A DNA stretch of 64,000 bases, taken from Desulfurellaceae bacterium bin18 (GTDB lineage: Bacteria > Desulfobacterota > Binatia > Bin18). The notes under the pieces were generated by a model. That model did no database searches. It saw only the letters and a list, made by a program, of their open reading frames with translations, and was not told the origin of the DNA. The DNA is taken from positions 51,019 through 115,018 of the forward strand of contig MPMI01000011.1 in NCBI GenBank assembly GCA_002238415.1, in the 5' to 3' direction. This document shows, in pieces, positions 10,220-19,682 of this stretch (positions within the stretch are counted from its first letter, which is position 1; every line of letters begins with the position of its first letter). Position numbers and translations under genes: made by a program.

Positions 10220-12945
10220 TGGATGCCGACCAGCAATACTCGCCTCCCAGTCTTATTGAGCTACCGCCCCTCCCTTCGTCAGACCCGGACGTGGAACTTG
10301 ATCCCGCTTGGGACCTCGGTCGGATTGCCGGCACCTATCGCACCCAGGTCCACGAGTTGCTGGTGCGACACCAAGCGAAGAGTCAGAGTGGACGCTCCGT
10401 AGTCGAGGTCCACACCGCGCTGATCGATCAACTCGTGCGGTATGTCTTTACCGCCGCGACCCGTCTCTACACGCGTCGCTATACCAGCCTCAGCCAACGC
10501 TGTAGTCTGTTTGCCCTGGGCGGCTATGGCCGTGGAGAGCTGAATCCGCATTCCGACATCGATTTGCTCTTCCTCTACCACTGGAAAATCACCCCCTATG
10601 CCGAGACGGTGTGGGAAACTCTGTATTACAGTCTGATGGACGCGGGCTGGACGGTCGGCCATGCGGTCCGTAATATTCGGGAGTGCCTCCGTCATGCGGG
10701 TCGGGATTTCGAGATTAAAACGTCCCTGCTGGATAGTCGCTACCTGTGTGGTGAAGAGTCCTTGGCGCAGGAGTTTCAGGCCACCATTCAGCGCGACTTG
10801 GTAGAGAAACGAACCGAACAGTTTTTTCAGGCAAAAGCCGAAGAGAGTCGCGTCCGCCACCAGCGCCACGGCGATTCGCTCTATCTACTCGAACCAAACC
10901 TGAAAGAGGGCTGTGGCGGGTTACGCGATCTGCACACCGCCTGGTGGTTGGCCAAAGTCAAATTCAAGCTCACCAACTGGCGCGAACTCATCGTCAAAGG
11001 CGTCGTCTCGGAACCGACCCTGGCCGAGGTAGAAGCGGCCCAGGATTTCTTGTGGCGAGTGCGGAATGGGCTCCATCTGCTTGAGCGGACCGAGCAGGAC
11101 ACGCTGACCTTTGAACACCAGGACCAACTCGCCCCGGCGTGTGGCTTTGCGGACGCTACCCAGTTCATGCGGACCTACTACCAACACGTCACGACTATTC
11201 ATGATTTTACCCGATTCATGTTTGAGCGCTGCGCAGCACCGTCTCGACTCTTCAACTTCCTGGGCCGCCCGCGGGGTCGGGATATCCGTGAAGGCATCCG
11301 TATTGTTGACCAGGCCCTGCACGTGACGAAACCTGAGATGCTCACGCAGGAGCCGCTCAATCTCGTGACCCTCTTCCATGATACCCAGCGTCACGGCGTC
11401 GTGTGTACCCGTGAAACCAAGCAGGCGATTCGTCAGGCACTGACCGATCTCCCACCAGATACGGCCAGCCGCCCCGCCGTGCGGGATGCCTTTCTCGCCA
11501 TCCTCTCCTGGAAGCAGCGGGTTGCCCCAACCCTGCACGCGATGCACGAAGTCGGCCTGCTCGAATGGCTGTTACCCGAGTTTGGCCATTTACGCTGGCG
11601 AACGCAGCGCGACCTGTACCATATCTATGCCATCGACGAGCATACACTGCACGGCGTGGCAGAAATCGAACGCTTGCGCGACGGCGAATATAAAGAAAGT
11701 CTGCCGCTCCTGACCCAGGTCATGCGTGAGATTGACCGGGTGGACCTCTTATTCCTGTCGATGCTCTTTCACGATGTGGGCAAGGGGTTTGGCGTCGAGC
11801 ACTCCGCCCGGAGCGCCGAGATGGTGGACGCAGCCGCCAGTCGCTGGCAACTGCCACCAGACGAGGCGCACGAGTGGCAGGTCCTCGTCCGCCAGCATCT
11901 CTTTATGTCTCACATCGCCCAACGGCGCGATCTTTCAGACGACGCGCAAATTGCGGATTTCGCCCGGACGGTAGAGAATCCTGGGTGCTTGAAGCGGCTC
12001 TATCTGCTGACATTTGCCGATATGAAGGCTGTTGGTCCCAAGGTCTGGAATAGCTGGAAAGGGGGGCTCCTCAACGAACTCTATCTGCGCACCCTGGAGC
12101 GCCTGGAAACGGGAGCGCTGATTGAGGATGATCAAGACGTACGCCTCCAGCGTCGGAAAGATCGCATTCAACGGCGTCTAGTCACAGAAGCAGCGGTCGA
12201 TCAGCTCTCCCAGTTCCTGACCGCAATGCCGGACAGCTATTTCCTGACGACCCCGGAGGATGCGGTCCCAGAGCATTTCCAACTCATGAGCCGCTTTGTC
12301 CGGGCAGAGTCTGACGCTCCCTACCGCGCCAGCCTGCACCACTTTCCAGAGCAGGAGTATAGTGAATTCACCCTGGTCACCCGTGATCGCCCAGGGCTCT
12401 TTTCCATGCTCGCCGGCGTTCTCACCGTCAGTAGCCTCAGCATTTCCGGAGCACGCGCCTTTACCAGCAGAGTCAGAGGCACCAGCCAGCAAGGCATTGC
12501 TTTGGATGTCTTTCGGCTGTCACACCTGGACCGTCAGGACATGTTACTCTCGGAAGATACCTGGGCTCGATTTTATACACGGCTGAACTCAGTCTTACAC
12601 GGAGAGCGAACGGTTGAGGACCTGCTGCAGGCGGCGCGACCACCGGCTTTTCTGCAACGCGCCCGCCCGCGCCTGCGGACTGAGATTACGATTGATAACA
12701 CGACGTCGCCAACCTACACCCTGGTCGATGTCACGGCGCTTGACCGGATCGGGCTCTTATTCGAGGTGACCCACGCCCTGTTCCAACTCGGCCTGGTGAT
12801 CCACCTGGCGAAAATCACCACCAATGTCGATCAGGTCCTTGACGTCTTCTACGTGACGGATGTGACCGGCGCGAAGGTTGGGAATCCCGACCAGGTGCTG
12901 GCAGAGCTGCAAGGCCGTCTGCGTAGCCATGAGGAAGCCGCATGA
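10219..12945 (+). CDS. glnD: bifunctional uridylyltransferase/uridylyl-removing enzyme GlnD
   Basis: GlnD senses glutamine and adds UMP to, or removes it from, PII proteins. From the ATG at 10219 the product is 908 residues, normal for the family. It has a nucleotidyltransferase domain (LGGYGRGELNPHSDIDLLF, about 100-118), a GlnD PII-uridylyltransferase middle, an HD domain (LSMLFHDVGKGFG, near 513) for removal of UMP, and two C-terminal ACT domains (one beginning VTRDRPGLFSM, the last near VDVTALDRIGLLFE). The frame stays open back to 10063 inside the amidase gene, but that extension is not GlnD-like. Linked with rpoN and ptsN it makes a nitrogen-control neighbourhood. Confidence 0.95.
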   Translation: MDADQQYSPPSLIELPPLPSSDPDVELDPAWDLGRIAGTYRTQVHELLVRHQAKSQSGRSVVEVHTALIDQLVRYVFTAATRLYTRRYTSLSQRCSLFALGGYGRGELNPHSDIDLLFLYHWKITPYAETVWETLYYSLMDAGWTVGHAVRNIRECLRHAGRDFEIKTSLLDSRYLCGEESLAQEFQATIQRDLVEKRTEQFFQAKAEESRVRHQRHGDSLYLLEPNLKEGCGGLRDLHTAWWLAKVKFKLTNWRELIVKGVVSEPTLAEVEAAQDFLWRVRNGLHLLERTEQDTLTFEHQDQLAPACGFADATQFMRTYYQHVTTIHDFTRFMFERCAAPSRLFNFLGRPRGRDIREGIRIVDQALHVTKPEMLTQEPLNLVTLFHDTQRHGVVCTRETKQAIRQALTDLPPDTASRPAVRDAFLAILSWKQRVAPTLHAMHEVGLLEWLLPEFGHLRWRTQRDLYHIYAIDEHTLHGVAEIERLRDGEYKESLPLLTQVMREIDRVDLLFLSMLFHDVGKGFGVEHSARSAEMVDAAASRWQLPPDEAHEWQVLVRQHLFMSHIAQRRDLSDDAQIADFARTVENPGCLKRLYLLTFADMKAVGPKVWNSWKGGLLNELYLRTLERLETGALIEDDQDVRLQRRKDRIQRRLVTEAAVDQLSQFLTAMPDSYFLTTPEDAVPEHFQLMSRFVRAESDAPYRASLHHFPEQEYSEFTLVTRDRPGLFSMLAGVLTVSSLSISGARAFTSRVRGTSQQGIALDVFRLSHLDRQDMLLSEDTWARFYTRLNSVLHGERTVEDLLQAARPPAFLQRARPRLRTEITIDNTTSPTYTLVDVTALDRIGLLFEVTHALFQLGLVIHLAKITTNVDQVLDVFYVTDVTGAKVGNPDQVLAELQGRLRSHEEAA

Positions 12946-13871
12946 CGCAGACTTCCCTCTCTCACCCAAACAGTGCCCAGAGCGATACTCTGCTTGACAC
13001 CTTTCTAGGGCATCTCACCGTAGAAAAGGGCTTAACCCCGCGTACGGTAGAGGTCTACAGCCGGGACCTCCACCGGTTCTGCGCCTATTTATCGACTCAG
13101 GATATCTCGGATGTCAGACGAGCCGGTTCGCGCCATATCGTTGGCTTTCTCAGCGTCCTGCACGGACAGGGCATGTCAACCCGTACCCAATCCCGCGTCT
13201 TAACCGCGCTGCGCGGCTTGTACCGCTTCCTCCAACGGGAAAATGAACTGCCTGGGAAGAACCCAACCGCCCTACTCCATCTGCCCAAGTTTGGCCGTGC
13301 CCTGCCCCACGTCCCGTCTCAGGAACAGGTAGACGCACTCATCTCACTGCCAGACGCGACGACCCCACTCGGCATGCGGAACCAGACCATGCTCGAAGTG
13401 TTATACGCGACTGGCCTACGCGTCTCCGAACTGGTGCAGCTGACAGTCTCGCAGGTCAATCGGGAAGCGGGATTCGTCCGGGTGCGGGGCAAGGGCAATC
13501 GGGAACGCCTCGTCCCCCTCGGGACTCGGGCACTCGCACAGCTCCAGGGTTATCTCGACACCGTCCGCCCGGTCCTGCTGAAGCACCGGAGCAGCGACTA
13601 TATTTTCCTGACTCGTTCCGGGAAGCCGCTGACCCGTCAAGCATTCTGGGCGCTGATCAAAGGCTACGCCAAGAAGAATCCTGAGGGCAGTCCGGTCTAT
13701 CCCCACTCCTTGCGGCACGCCTTTGCGACGCATCTGCTGGAGGGTGGAGCGGACCTGCGGGCGGTCCAGTCCATGCTGGGCCACGCTGATATTGCCACAA
13801 CGCAAATCTATACTCATCTGGCGAGCGCGCGCTTACGCGAGGTACACCGCAAGTATCATCCGCGCGGCTGA
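12942..13871 (+). CDS. xerD: tyrosine recombinase XerD (site-specific dimer resolution)
   Basis: This Xer-family tyrosine recombinase resolves chromosome dimers at dif with FtsK. The 309-residue protein has an N-terminal SAM-like core-binding domain (about 15-105) and a catalytic domain with all active-site residues visible: Arg160 (YATGLRVSEL), Lys184 (VRGKGNRERLVPL), His255 and Arg258 (HSLRHAFATH), His281 (LGHADIATTQ) and Tyr290 (IYTHL). It overlaps glnD by four bases. XerC is possible; the HADIATTQIYTH ending and length fit XerD slightly better. A housekeeping role is favoured over a mobile integrase. Confidence 0.9.
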   Translation: MTQTSLSHPNSAQSDTLLDTFLGHLTVEKGLTPRTVEVYSRDLHRFCAYLSTQDISDVRRAGSRHIVGFLSVLHGQGMSTRTQSRVLTALRGLYRFLQRENELPGKNPTALLHLPKFGRALPHVPSQEQVDALISLPDATTPLGMRNQTMLEVLYATGLRVSELVQLTVSQVNREAGFVRVRGKGNRERLVPLGTRALAQLQGYLDTVRPVLLKHRSSDYIFLTRSGKPLTRQAFWALIKGYAKKNPEGSPVYPHSLRHAFATHLLEGGADLRAVQSMLGHADIATTQIYTHLASARLREVHRKYHPRG

Positions 13872-13886
13872 GGGCTCCGTGCTCAG

Positions 13887-13933
13887 GCCCTGAACCGGCA
13901 AGCTCAAGGAAAGCGATCCTTTTCCTTCAGGCC
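13887..13933. terminator. hairpin between convergent genes
   Basis: A nested inverted repeat lies in the 66-base gap between the converging xerD and alcohol dehydrogenase genes. The inner stem is AAGGAAA (13906-13912) with TTTCCTT (13921-13927). The outer arms are GGCCCTGAA (13887-13895) with TTCAGGCC (13926-13933), with one bulged base. It is placed to work as a bidirectional terminator. Confidence 0.4.
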
Positions 13934-13937
13934 GCTT

Positions 13938-15032
13938 TTACATCACGACCACGCTCCGGGCAACTTCGCCTTTCTCCAGCGCGGTCATGGCATCATTTAC
14001 TTCATCGAGTGAGTAGGTACGCGTCACCAGTTCATCGAGTTTGAGCTTGTTGTTCATATACAGCTCAATCAGGCGCGGCATATCGACGTGCGGGCGAGAA
14101 GAGCCGTAGACTGAACCCTGAATTTTTTTCTCGTTGAGCAGGCTGAACGCCGGGATCGTCACCGTCTCTTCCCGCGCCGGTGCGCCGACGACAATCGTAC
14201 TGCCACCCTGCCGGGTGCAGGCATAGGCTTGTTCGATGGTTTTGCCCAGGCCGATCACCTCAAAAGCGTAATCCGAGCCACGCCCGTCGGTCAGGCTTCG
14301 CACGGTCTTGGTCAGATCGTCTCGGGCCGGATTCACCGTATGGGTCGCGCCGAACTCTTTGGCGTATTCGAGCTTATTATCCATCAGGTCAACCGCGATA
14401 ATAATGCTCGCTCCGGCTAGCGCGCAGCCCTGAATCACATTCAACCCCACTCCTCCGCAGCCAATGACCACGGCGCTTGTGCCGGGCCTGACCGCGGCGG
14501 TATTGATGGCGGCCCCGACCCCGGTCATGACTCCACAGCCGACCAGACAGGCTTTGTCGAGCGGCACCTCGTGCGGGATTTTGACGCAGGCGATTTCGGG
14601 CACTACCGCGTATTCCGCATAGCTCGATAGACCGGCGGCATGATGAATCTTCTGTCCGTTCTTACTCAGCCGACAGGTACCATCCAGGAGAGCGCCTTTG
14701 CCCATAATCGTCCGCATATTCACGCACAGGACCGGACTGCCCTGGGCACAGTAATAGCAGTGTCCGCAGTAGGGAGCGAAAGACAGGACCACATGGTCGC
14801 CGGGCTGCACCATCGTCACGTCCGGCCCGACTTCTTCAACAATACCGGCACCTTCATGACCAGGCACGACGGGCAACGGGGAGCGAATCACACCATGGAT
14901 AATGGAATAATCGCTATGGCACACGCCATTGGCGGTAATCTTGACGCGCACTTCTTTGGATTTGGGATTGTCGAGGTCTACCTCTTCGACCTGGAGTGGG
15001 GTGCTGAGTTCGTACAGGACTGCGGCCTTCAT
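13938..15032 (-). CDS. zinc-dependent alcohol dehydrogenase (MDR family)
   Basis: This is a medium-chain NAD(P)-dependent alcohol dehydrogenase. From ATG 15032 it is 364 residues, with a strong AAGGAGGG site upstream; the open frame extends 35 residues further but into meaB. Catalytic zinc ligands fit GVCHSDYS and GHEGAG; a structural zinc lobe is CGHCYYCAQGSPVLC; the nucleotide fold is VIGCGGVGLNVIQG followed by IIAVDLMDNKLE. It resembles class-III-like and mycothiol/formaldehyde-type enzymes more than short fermentative ones, but the substrate is unknown. It lies 10 bases behind meaB in one operon. Confidence 0.88.
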   Translation of the reverse strand: MKAAVLYELSTPLQVEEVDLDNPKSKEVRVKITANGVCHSDYSIIHGVIRSPLPVVPGHEGAGIVEEVGPDVTMVQPGDHVVLSFAPYCGHCYYCAQGSPVLCVNMRTIMGKGALLDGTCRLSKNGQKIHHAAGLSSYAEYAVVPEIACVKIPHEVPLDKACLVGCGVMTGVGAAINTAAVRPGTSAVVIGCGGVGLNVIQGCALAGASIIIAVDLMDNKLEYAKEFGATHTVNPARDDLTKTVRSLTDGRGSDYAFEVIGLGKTIEQAYACTRQGGSTIVVGAPAREETVTIPAFSLLNEKKIQGSVYGSSRPHVDMPRLIELYMNNKLKLDELVTRTYSLDEVNDAMTALEKGEVARSVVVM

Positions 15033-15042
15033 AACTCCCTCC

Positions 15043-16047
15043 TTATGCGCTGGGTCCGGCTTCATCTCGAAGCGCGGCGCTTTCCAGAATTTGATGGGAC
15101 GCGGTATGGGGATCAAGCGTGCCGGCGCCAACTGCATCGAAATAGCGCGACAGCTCGGGATCGGTCCGGGCGCCGACGGTCAAGCGTTTACGGACTTCAT
15201 ATTCGACCCGGGTAATGAGTTCTTCGCGGCGGCGCTCCGAGCGGCGGCGCGCCAGTTCTCCGGACGCAATCGACGACTGATGATGATCCCGCATGGCTTG
15301 CAACAGCTCCGGCAGGCCCGTACCGTTAATCGCCTGGGTCGCCAGCACGGGAATGCGCCAGGGCGACTGCGCCGACTCATCTGCCGGACGATTACTGTAT
15401 TTCAGCTCCAGCATCAGGCTGAGTTCGGTCATCATCCGCTGCGACCCGTCTCGGTCGGCCTTATTGACGACGAAGATATCCGCAATCTCCATCAGCCCGG
15501 CTTTCATAACCTGAACACCGTCACCGGCTTCCGGTACGAGCGTCACCAGCACGGTATCGGTCGTGCCCATGACGTCCAATTCCGTCTGCCCAACGCCGAC
15601 CGTCTCAACCAGAATATAGTCCAGGCGTGCCGCCTCCATCAGCTTAATGACGTCTTTGGTCGCACGGGACAGCCCGCCGTGACTGCCGCGCGTTGCCATA
15701 CTCCGAATGAAGACTCCGCGGTCAAGATAATGCTTCGTCATCCGAATCCGGTCGCCCAGCAGCGCACCGCCGGTAAAGGGGCTCGACGGGTCGATAGCGA
15801 CAATCCCAACCGTTTCTCCGGCCTGCCGCATCAGCGTCGTCAGCCCGTCTACCAGGCTCGACTTGCCGGCGCCCGGAGGGCCAGTAATTCCTATCGTGCA
15901 GGCGTGCCCTTGCCTGGGCCCGATGGCCTCCAGAATACGGCCCAGCCTTTCATCTTCTCGTTCTACCAGCGTCATCAGACGAGCCAGCGCTCGATTATCT
16001 CCGGACGACATTTTTTCGAGCAGTTGATCCAGTGTGTGTTTTGCCAT
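15043..16047 (-). CDS. meaB: MeaB/ArgK-family GTPase (methylmalonyl-CoA mutase chaperone)
   Basis: MeaB is a P-loop GTPase that gates cofactor loading and protects adenosylcobalamin-dependent mutases; older annotations call it ArgK/LAO transport ATPase. The 334-residue protein has Walker A GPPGAGKSSLVD (near 56), IAIDPSSPFTGGALLGDRIRM, the ETVGVGQTELDV switch region and base-specificity NKAD. No B12-dependent mutase gene is in the window, so its partner must be elsewhere. The gene precedes the alcohol dehydrogenase and diverges from the crotonase gene. Confidence 0.92.
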   Translation of the reverse strand: MAKHTLDQLLEKMSSGDNRALARLMTLVEREDERLGRILEAIGPRQGHACTIGITGPPGAGKSSLVDGLTTLMRQAGETVGIVAIDPSSPFTGGALLGDRIRMTKHYLDRGVFIRSMATRGSHGGLSRATKDVIKLMEAARLDYILVETVGVGQTELDVMGTTDTVLVTLVPEAGDGVQVMKAGLMEIADIFVVNKADRDGSQRMMTELSLMLELKYSNRPADESAQSPWRIPVLATQAINGTGLPELLQAMRDHHQSSIASGELARRRSERRREELITRVEYEVRKRLTVGARTDPELSRYFDAVGAGTLDPHTASHQILESAALRDEAGPSA

Positions 16048-16075
16048 GGGTACGCTTTTTTCTCCTTGAGCGGTC

Positions 16076-16104
16076 TATATACCGGAAGCTGCTGGTAAAG
16101 TCAG
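16076..16104 (-). promoter_or_regulatory. candidate sigma-70 promoter for meaB operon
   Basis: Read on the minus strand, CTGACT (16099-16104) is followed after 17 bases by TATATA (16076-16081), 29 bases before the meaB start. The -35 matches consensus at four of six positions. The 125-base divergent gap also has an extended -10-like TGGTATGCT on the plus strand (16112-16120) that could serve the crotonase gene. Confidence 0.4.
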
Positions 16105-16172
16105 TGGAGCTTGGTATGCTATGGAGGGAATAGGAAAAAGCATGCAGACTGTCGCGCAGCGCGGAGAAGAGC

Positions 16173-16949
16173 ATGGAATGGGACACCCTCTATATTGAGC
16201 AAAAGGAGGCGGTAGCTTTTCTGACCCTGGATCGTTCAGCCTCCCTGAATGCGGTCAACGACCAACTCACGGCCGACCTCGAAGCGGCGTGTCAAACGCT
16301 CGACGCTGATACCGACCTCCAGGTGGTCGTGCTGAAAGGCGAAGGCCGCGCCTTTTGTTCCGGCATGGACCTCAAGGCGGCTGCCCTGCGCCCCTCAACC
16401 AACGCAGCTATTGATGCGGCCTGGGCTCCCTGGCAACGCGCGCTGGATACCCTGGAACACCTCAACGCCCTCACTATTGCCTCCATTCAGGGCGCCTGTC
16501 TGGGCGCCGGCTGCGAGTTGGTCTTGGCCTGTGATTTTCGGATTGCGGCCAATACCGCCTTCTTCTCCTTACCCCAAGTGCTCTACGGCTCGCCGCCCGA
16601 TGCTAGCCAGAGCTATAAACTCGCCCAACTCATCGGTCTCGCCAAAGCCAAGGAAATCCTGATTCTGGGTGAACGCTTCGATGCCTCCCAGGCCGAGCAC
16701 TGGGGACTGCTGACCAAAGTCGTTGAAGCCGAGAATCTCAAAGAGGAGACCGAGCAGCTCGTCGCCCGTTGTCAAAAAGTTGGCGGCCGGGCCGCAACCG
16801 TCGCCAAACATCTTCTGCATCAGTCCTGGACGCTGGGCCAGGAGACCTGGTCGTCGGAAATATCCCGTGCCCGGACGACCGCGCTTGAGGAAAAAGACTT
16901 TGCTGAGGCCATGCGCATCTACCGCGAGCAGCGCAAGCCACAGGTGTAG
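16173..16949 (+). CDS. enoyl-CoA hydratase/isomerase (crotonase) family protein
   Basis: This is a crotonase-fold enzyme acting on an acyl-CoA thioester. The 258-residue protein has the two oxyanion-hole segments GRAFCSGMDLKAAA (near 64) and QGACLGAGCELVLACD (near 108). The first catalytic Glu is present (GCELVLACD). The second, usually in a PE motif, is replaced by Gln in SLPQVLYGSPPDASQ, so hydration by the classical two-Glu mechanism is doubtful; isomerase, hydrolase or lyase activity is possible. The start ATG 16173 has GGAGAAGAG upstream. Confidence 0.85.
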   Translation: MEWDTLYIEQKEAVAFLTLDRSASLNAVNDQLTADLEAACQTLDADTDLQVVVLKGEGRAFCSGMDLKAAALRPSTNAAIDAAWAPWQRALDTLEHLNALTIASIQGACLGAGCELVLACDFRIAANTAFFSLPQVLYGSPPDASQSYKLAQLIGLAKAKEILILGERFDASQAEHWGLLTKVVEAENLKEETEQLVARCQKVGGRAATVAKHLLHQSWTLGQETWSSEISRARTTALEEKDFAEAMRIYREQRKPQV

Positions 16950-16955
16950 GAGAGA

Positions 16956-17017
16956 TTAGGAACTAGGGGTTAGGGGTTGGGGGGTTCGCTACCCCTAACC
17001 CAATCCCCAACCCCCAC
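16956..17017. repeat. G/C-rich inverted intergenic repeat
   Basis: The gap between the crotonase and VWA genes is filled by an imperfect palindrome: runs GGGGTTAGGGGTTGGGGGG on one side and CCCCTAACCCAATCCCCAA on the other around a TTCGCTA centre. It is low in complexity and looks like a dispersed intergenic element rather than a terminator. The G-runs could form a multi-stranded structure on the plus strand. Confidence 0.6.
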
Positions 17018-17021
17018 CTTC

Positions 17022-18212
17022 ATGCGCTCTGCCACACTCAACTTTATTAACGAACTCCGAACTGCCGGGCTGCGCATCGCGTTGAGCGAAAGCCTGGATG
17101 CCGTACAAGCGGTTGCGGCAGCGGGGGTTGAGCGAGAGGTCCTGCGCGAAGCACTGGCGGCCTGCATGGTGAAAGACGAGGAGGACCGCTACACCTTTGA
17201 TACCGTCTTCAACCGCTTCTTTACCGGCTCTCACCCACGCGCCAGGAAGAAACCGCTGCCACACTCCGGCCAGGGAGTCGGTCCACGCACCACCCAAACA
17301 GCGCACAGCGAACGCACCCGGCCGCAGCCGCGGCAGTCTGAAAAGAGACCTCTCTCACGACCATCTGTCCAACCGCAAGCCGCTGAGACGAAAGAGAAAA
17401 AAGAATCGCCGACGGCCTTACTCCAATCAGCCGGAGACGCCAGCCAGAACCCGACGGAAGACGAGACCTCTCAACAAGACAAGGCCCGACTCGCCAGCCG
17501 GAAGGCGTTGTTACACAAGTCCCTGAGTCTGTTCGACTCCCGGGATGTTGAAGACGCCAAAGACCTGGTAGACGAATTGGCGCATCGTTTCCGGGGTCAT
17601 CTCAGCCGTCGCTATCAAAGGACAAAACACGGCCGGCTCGACTTCCGCCGAACGATTCGCGCCTCAATTTCACACGGCGGTGCTCCCGTCAATTTGTTTA
17701 TGAAAGGCCGCCGGCCCGGTCGGCCTGACCTGCTGGCCTGGTGTGATCTGTCGGGGTCGGTCTCAACCGTCAGCGATTTTCTGCTGGCCCTGCTCGCACC
17801 GGCCGGTAAATACTTCCGTCAGGTTCACACCTTCGCTTATGTCGACCGCCTGTGCGAAGTTTCTTTCGAGCAGGGTTATGTTGTCCCGCATGGCGAGCTT
17901 GACCTGTACGCGCGATCAGACTTCGGTCGGGTGCTCCAACATTTTTGGCAGGCCGAAGGCGAACGCCTCCTGACCCGTAACACCATCGTCCTCATCCTGG
18001 GCGACGCCCGCAATAACCGCCGCCCACCCCGGCCCGATCTCCTGGCTCGAATCCGTGACAGGACCAAGAAACTCATCTGGCTGAACCCGGAACCGGAAGA
18101 GCGCTGGGACACGGGTGATAGCGTTATGGGTCGCTATACGCCGATGTGTGACGCAGTCTTAGGCTGTGGAAACCTCAAGGAATTGCTGGGGACGCTCAAG
18201 CGAGTGTTTTAG
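17022..18212 (+). CDS. CoxE-like VWA domain protein
   Basis: This protein has a von Willebrand A domain of the CoxE type, found beside MoxR ATPases and in carbon monoxide dehydrogenase maturation. From ATG 17022 it is 396 residues: an alpha-helical N-terminal part (FINELRTAGLRIALSESL, about 5-75), a low-complexity charged linker (about 80-170), and the VWA domain with MIDAS LAWCDLSGSVSTVS and IVLILGDARNN. An in-frame TTG at 16977 would start inside the repeat and is less likely. No MoxR partner is adjacent; one lies at 43.4 kb with its own VWA genes. Confidence 0.82.
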   Translation: MRSATLNFINELRTAGLRIALSESLDAVQAVAAAGVEREVLREALAACMVKDEEDRYTFDTVFNRFFTGSHPRARKKPLPHSGQGVGPRTTQTAHSERTRPQPRQSEKRPLSRPSVQPQAAETKEKKESPTALLQSAGDASQNPTEDETSQQDKARLASRKALLHKSLSLFDSRDVEDAKDLVDELAHRFRGHLSRRYQRTKHGRLDFRRTIRASISHGGAPVNLFMKGRRPGRPDLLAWCDLSGSVSTVSDFLLALLAPAGKYFRQVHTFAYVDRLCEVSFEQGYVVPHGELDLYARSDFGRVLQHFWQAEGERLLTRNTIVLILGDARNNRRPPRPDLLARIRDRTKKLIWLNPEPEERWDTGDSVMGRYTPMCDAVLGCGNLKELLGTLKRVF

Positions 18213-18286
18213 CCCGGTGCCTACCCCTCTCTTTTATAAGAGCCTGAACGCGCGGTCTTTTCGAGGGGCGGCACGGCCCACATCGT

Positions 18287-18700
18287 CTACTCCCCACTCA
18301 GCGCCTGACTCAACGCCGCGCGGTACGGGTGGGTGTCCATATAGATGCGCAACACTTTGAACTTGCCGTGCTCAAACGTCCAGAAGTTCAGATTGTCCAT
18401 CACCAGCGGCCGGCCGGCCGTGGTCTTGCCTTCGAGGTGGAGCGGGGCAATCAGTTTATTGCCCTCGATAATGATGTCCGTGGCCACAGCCGTATAATCA
18501 ACCAGGCTGGTCGTCAATTTTTCGTAGAACGTGCGCAGGGCCGCTTTGCCCTGAATCCCGGCGGCACCGGTGACCGGGTTGATGAGCCTGGCATCGTCGG
18601 CAAACAGTTCGAGAATGCCGTCCACATCGCCGTTCGTCACGCGCTCAAAATACGTATGAGCGGCGCTCTCCATCTGCTGTTCAGTCTGCCCGCGCGCCAT
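18287..18700 (-). CDS. SnoaL-like / NTF2-fold protein
   Basis: This small 137-residue protein has the SnoaL/NTF2-like cone fold: an N-terminal helix with [22 protein letters not shown], then [21 protein letters not shown], and beta strands ending in [17 protein letters not shown]. Members range from steroid isomerase-like enzymes to binding proteins, so no reaction can be named. It overlaps the 3' end of the uvrA frame by 20 bases on the same strand and is probably cotranscribed with it. Confidence 0.75.
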   Translation of the reverse strand: MARGQTEQQMESAAHTYFERVTNGDVDGILELFADDARLINPVTGAAGIQGKAALRTFYEKLTTSLVDYTAVATDIIIEGNKLIAPLHLEGKTTAGRPLVMDNLNFWTFEHGKFKVLRIYMDTHPYRAALSQALSGE

Positions 18701-19682
18701 GATTCCCTCCGTTCAGATAGGCTTTCAAACACTGTGCCGTGTAGGACTGCTGGACCTTCTTCATGAGTTGCTGGGGTGTACCGCTGGCCACAATATTGCC
18801 GCCGGCGGCACCGCCCTCGGGGCCGAGGTCGATGATGTAATCGGCCTCTTTGATGATGTCAAGATTGTGCTCAATCGTCACCACCGTATTGCCCTTATCA
18901 ATCAGTCGATGGAGCGTGTGGATCAGCTTTTCGATATCGGCGAAATGGAGACCTGTTGTTGGCTCGTCCAATACGTAGAGCGTTTTCCCGCGCGAGCGTT
19001 TTGCCAACTCGTAGGCCAGTTTGATGCGCTGGGCTTCACCCCCGGACAGCGTATTGCTGGCCTGACCAAGCCGGATATAGCCCATGCCAATATCGTTCAG
19101 CAGCTTGAGCGGTTGCGCGACCTTGGGCACACCAATGAAAAACGTCGCCGCCTCTTCAATGGTCATTTCAAGCACATCGGCAATATTCTTGCCGTTATAG
19201 GCAATTTCCAGGGTCTCCTCGTTATAGCGCCTGCCACCGCACACATCGCAGGTGACGTAGACATCGGGCAGAAAGCTCATCTCCATTTTAATGCGGCCCT
19301 GTCCGGCACAGGTCTCGCAACGCCCGCCTTTCACATTGAAAGAGAACCGACCGGGTTTATAGCCGCGCAGCCGCGCATCGGGCAACAGAGAAAAGAGCTT
19401 GCGCACCTCGTCCCAAAAGCCAACATAGGACGCCGGGACCGAACGCGGAGTTTTCCCGATGGGCGATTGATCGACCTCGACCACACGCTCAATCCCCTCC
19501 GTATTGTCAATGCTGTCATGCAGCCCGACCCGACCGGCATATAAACCCAGTTTGCGCCGCAGCCCATTGACCAGGACTTCCTGGACTAAAGAACTCTTCC
19601 CCGATCCAGACACCCCGGACACGCCTACCCACGTCCCGAGCGGAATATCAATGTCGATATTCTTCAGGTTGTTCTCTCGCAC
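18681..19682 (-). CDS. uvrA: UvrA C-terminal nucleotide-binding domain (downstream piece of a frameshifted tandem UvrA)
   Basis: This frame carries the last ABC ATPase domain of the second UvrA copy. It shows [15 protein letters not shown], Walker [14 protein letters not shown], zinc finger [29 protein letters not shown] split by the usual spacing, signature [12 protein letters not shown], Walker [16 protein letters not shown] and switch VTIEHN. It is complete from the Walker A region to the normal UvrA end. Similarity starts upstream of the GTG at 19682, so this is not a natural start: the frame continues back through [19 protein letters not shown] to the duplicated tract at about 19740-19795, where it should join the large upstream frame. 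Confidence 0.9.
   Translation of the reverse strand: MRENNLKNIDIDIPLGTWVGVSGVSGSGKSSLVQEVLVNGLRRKLGLYAGRVGLHDSIDNTEGIERVVEVDQSPIGKTPRSVPASYVGFWDEVRKLFSLLPDARLRGYKPGRFSFNVKGGRCETCAGQGRIKMEMSFLPDVYVTCDVCGGRRYNEETLEIAYNGKNIADVLEMTIEEAATFFIGVPKVAQPLKLLNDIGMGYIRLGQASNTLSGGEAQRIKLAYELAKRSRGKTLYVLDEPTTGLHFADIEKLIHTLHRLIDKGNTVVTIEHNLDIIKEADYIIDLGPEGGAAGGNIVASGTPQQLMKKVQQSYTAQCLKAYLNGGNHGARAD

Noticed and set aside
14929..16098. 389-codon plus-strand open frame opposite meaB
   Set aside because: It is a shadow of the MeaB reading frame in GC-rich DNA; the minus-strand protein has all GTPase motifs.
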